64,000 nucleotides of DNA from Gallionella sp. (GTDB taxonomy: Bacteria; Pseudomonadota; Gammaproteobacteria; Burkholderiales; Gallionellaceae): the NCBI GenBank assembly GCA_028689145.1, contig JAQTWT010000006.1:109379-173378 (forward strand). Direction: 5' to 3'. Positions 63,973 through 64,000 of this stretch are shown one piece after another (positions within the stretch are counted from its first letter, which is position 1; every line of letters begins with the position of its first letter). The position numbers and the translations under genes are program-made. A model generated the notes under the pieces. The model searched no databases. It was not told the origin of the DNA and saw only the letters and a list, made by a program, of their open reading frames with translations.

Positions 63973-64000
63973 AGTAAACAGGAGTGATCAACGTGGCGAT

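Overview
The window looks like the chromosome of a Gram-negative betaproteobacterium. My best guess is the Nitrosomonadales, in or near the Gallionellaceae. This is inferred from a divergent type II secretion locus, a complete tol-pal cluster joined to queE-queC, sucCD, outer-membrane phospholipase A, a periplasmic c-type-heme diguanylate cyclase and the general codon usage. No 16S or other taxonomic marker is present, so the placement is a guess.

Layout. 1-13029 carries a PAS sensor (cut by the window edge) and a type II secretion system split into two divergent operons: gspC-D-E-(response regulator)-F leftwards and gspG-H-I-J-K-L-M-N rightwards. 13238-14879 holds a secreted ice-binding-like (DUF3494) lipoprotein, a free-standing RNA polymerase alpha-CTD-like protein and a 35-residue membrane peptide. 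15232-20325 has clpB behind a heat-shock (sigma-32 type) promoter, a ribonuclease D-like exonuclease, a possible GIY-YIG protein and an RlmN-like radical SAM enzyme interrupted in frame by palindromic repeats.

20633-43382 is an accessory region. It contains two operons that look like undescribed or little-described conflict/defence systems. The first is PHP-ABC ATPase / small protein / NERD-UvrD helicase (20633-24889). The second is SF1 helicase / DarT-like ADP-ribosyltransferase / ADP-ribosylglycohydrolase (34664-38400). Next to the second lie a lipoprotein and a papain-like protease fused to an alpha/beta-hydrolase (38519-41532). Seven type II toxin-antitoxin modules are scattered between 25.6 and 43.4 kb (ParDE-like twice, Phd/RelE-like, VapBC twice, YefM-YoeB, HicAB), and a HigBA pair lies at 48.7 kb. 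Several families of short palindromic repeats fill the gaps, including one family found just upstream of the accessory operons.

43646-64000 returns to core genes: djlA, a CBS-PAS-GGDEF-EAL protein, ruvA, tRNA-Thr, pldA, a heme-sensor GGDEF protein, sucCD, a TerC-family protein, a universal stress protein, ybgC-tolQRAB-pal-cpoB, queE-queC and tRNA-Lys. The window ends at a tyrosine integrase converging on tRNA-Lys, which marks the left end of an integrated element that continues beyond position 64000.

The secretion system needs a prepilin peptidase (GspO/PilD) that is not in the window. The tol-pal genes build the envelope-constriction machine. QueE and QueC supply two steps of the preQ0/queuosine pathway.
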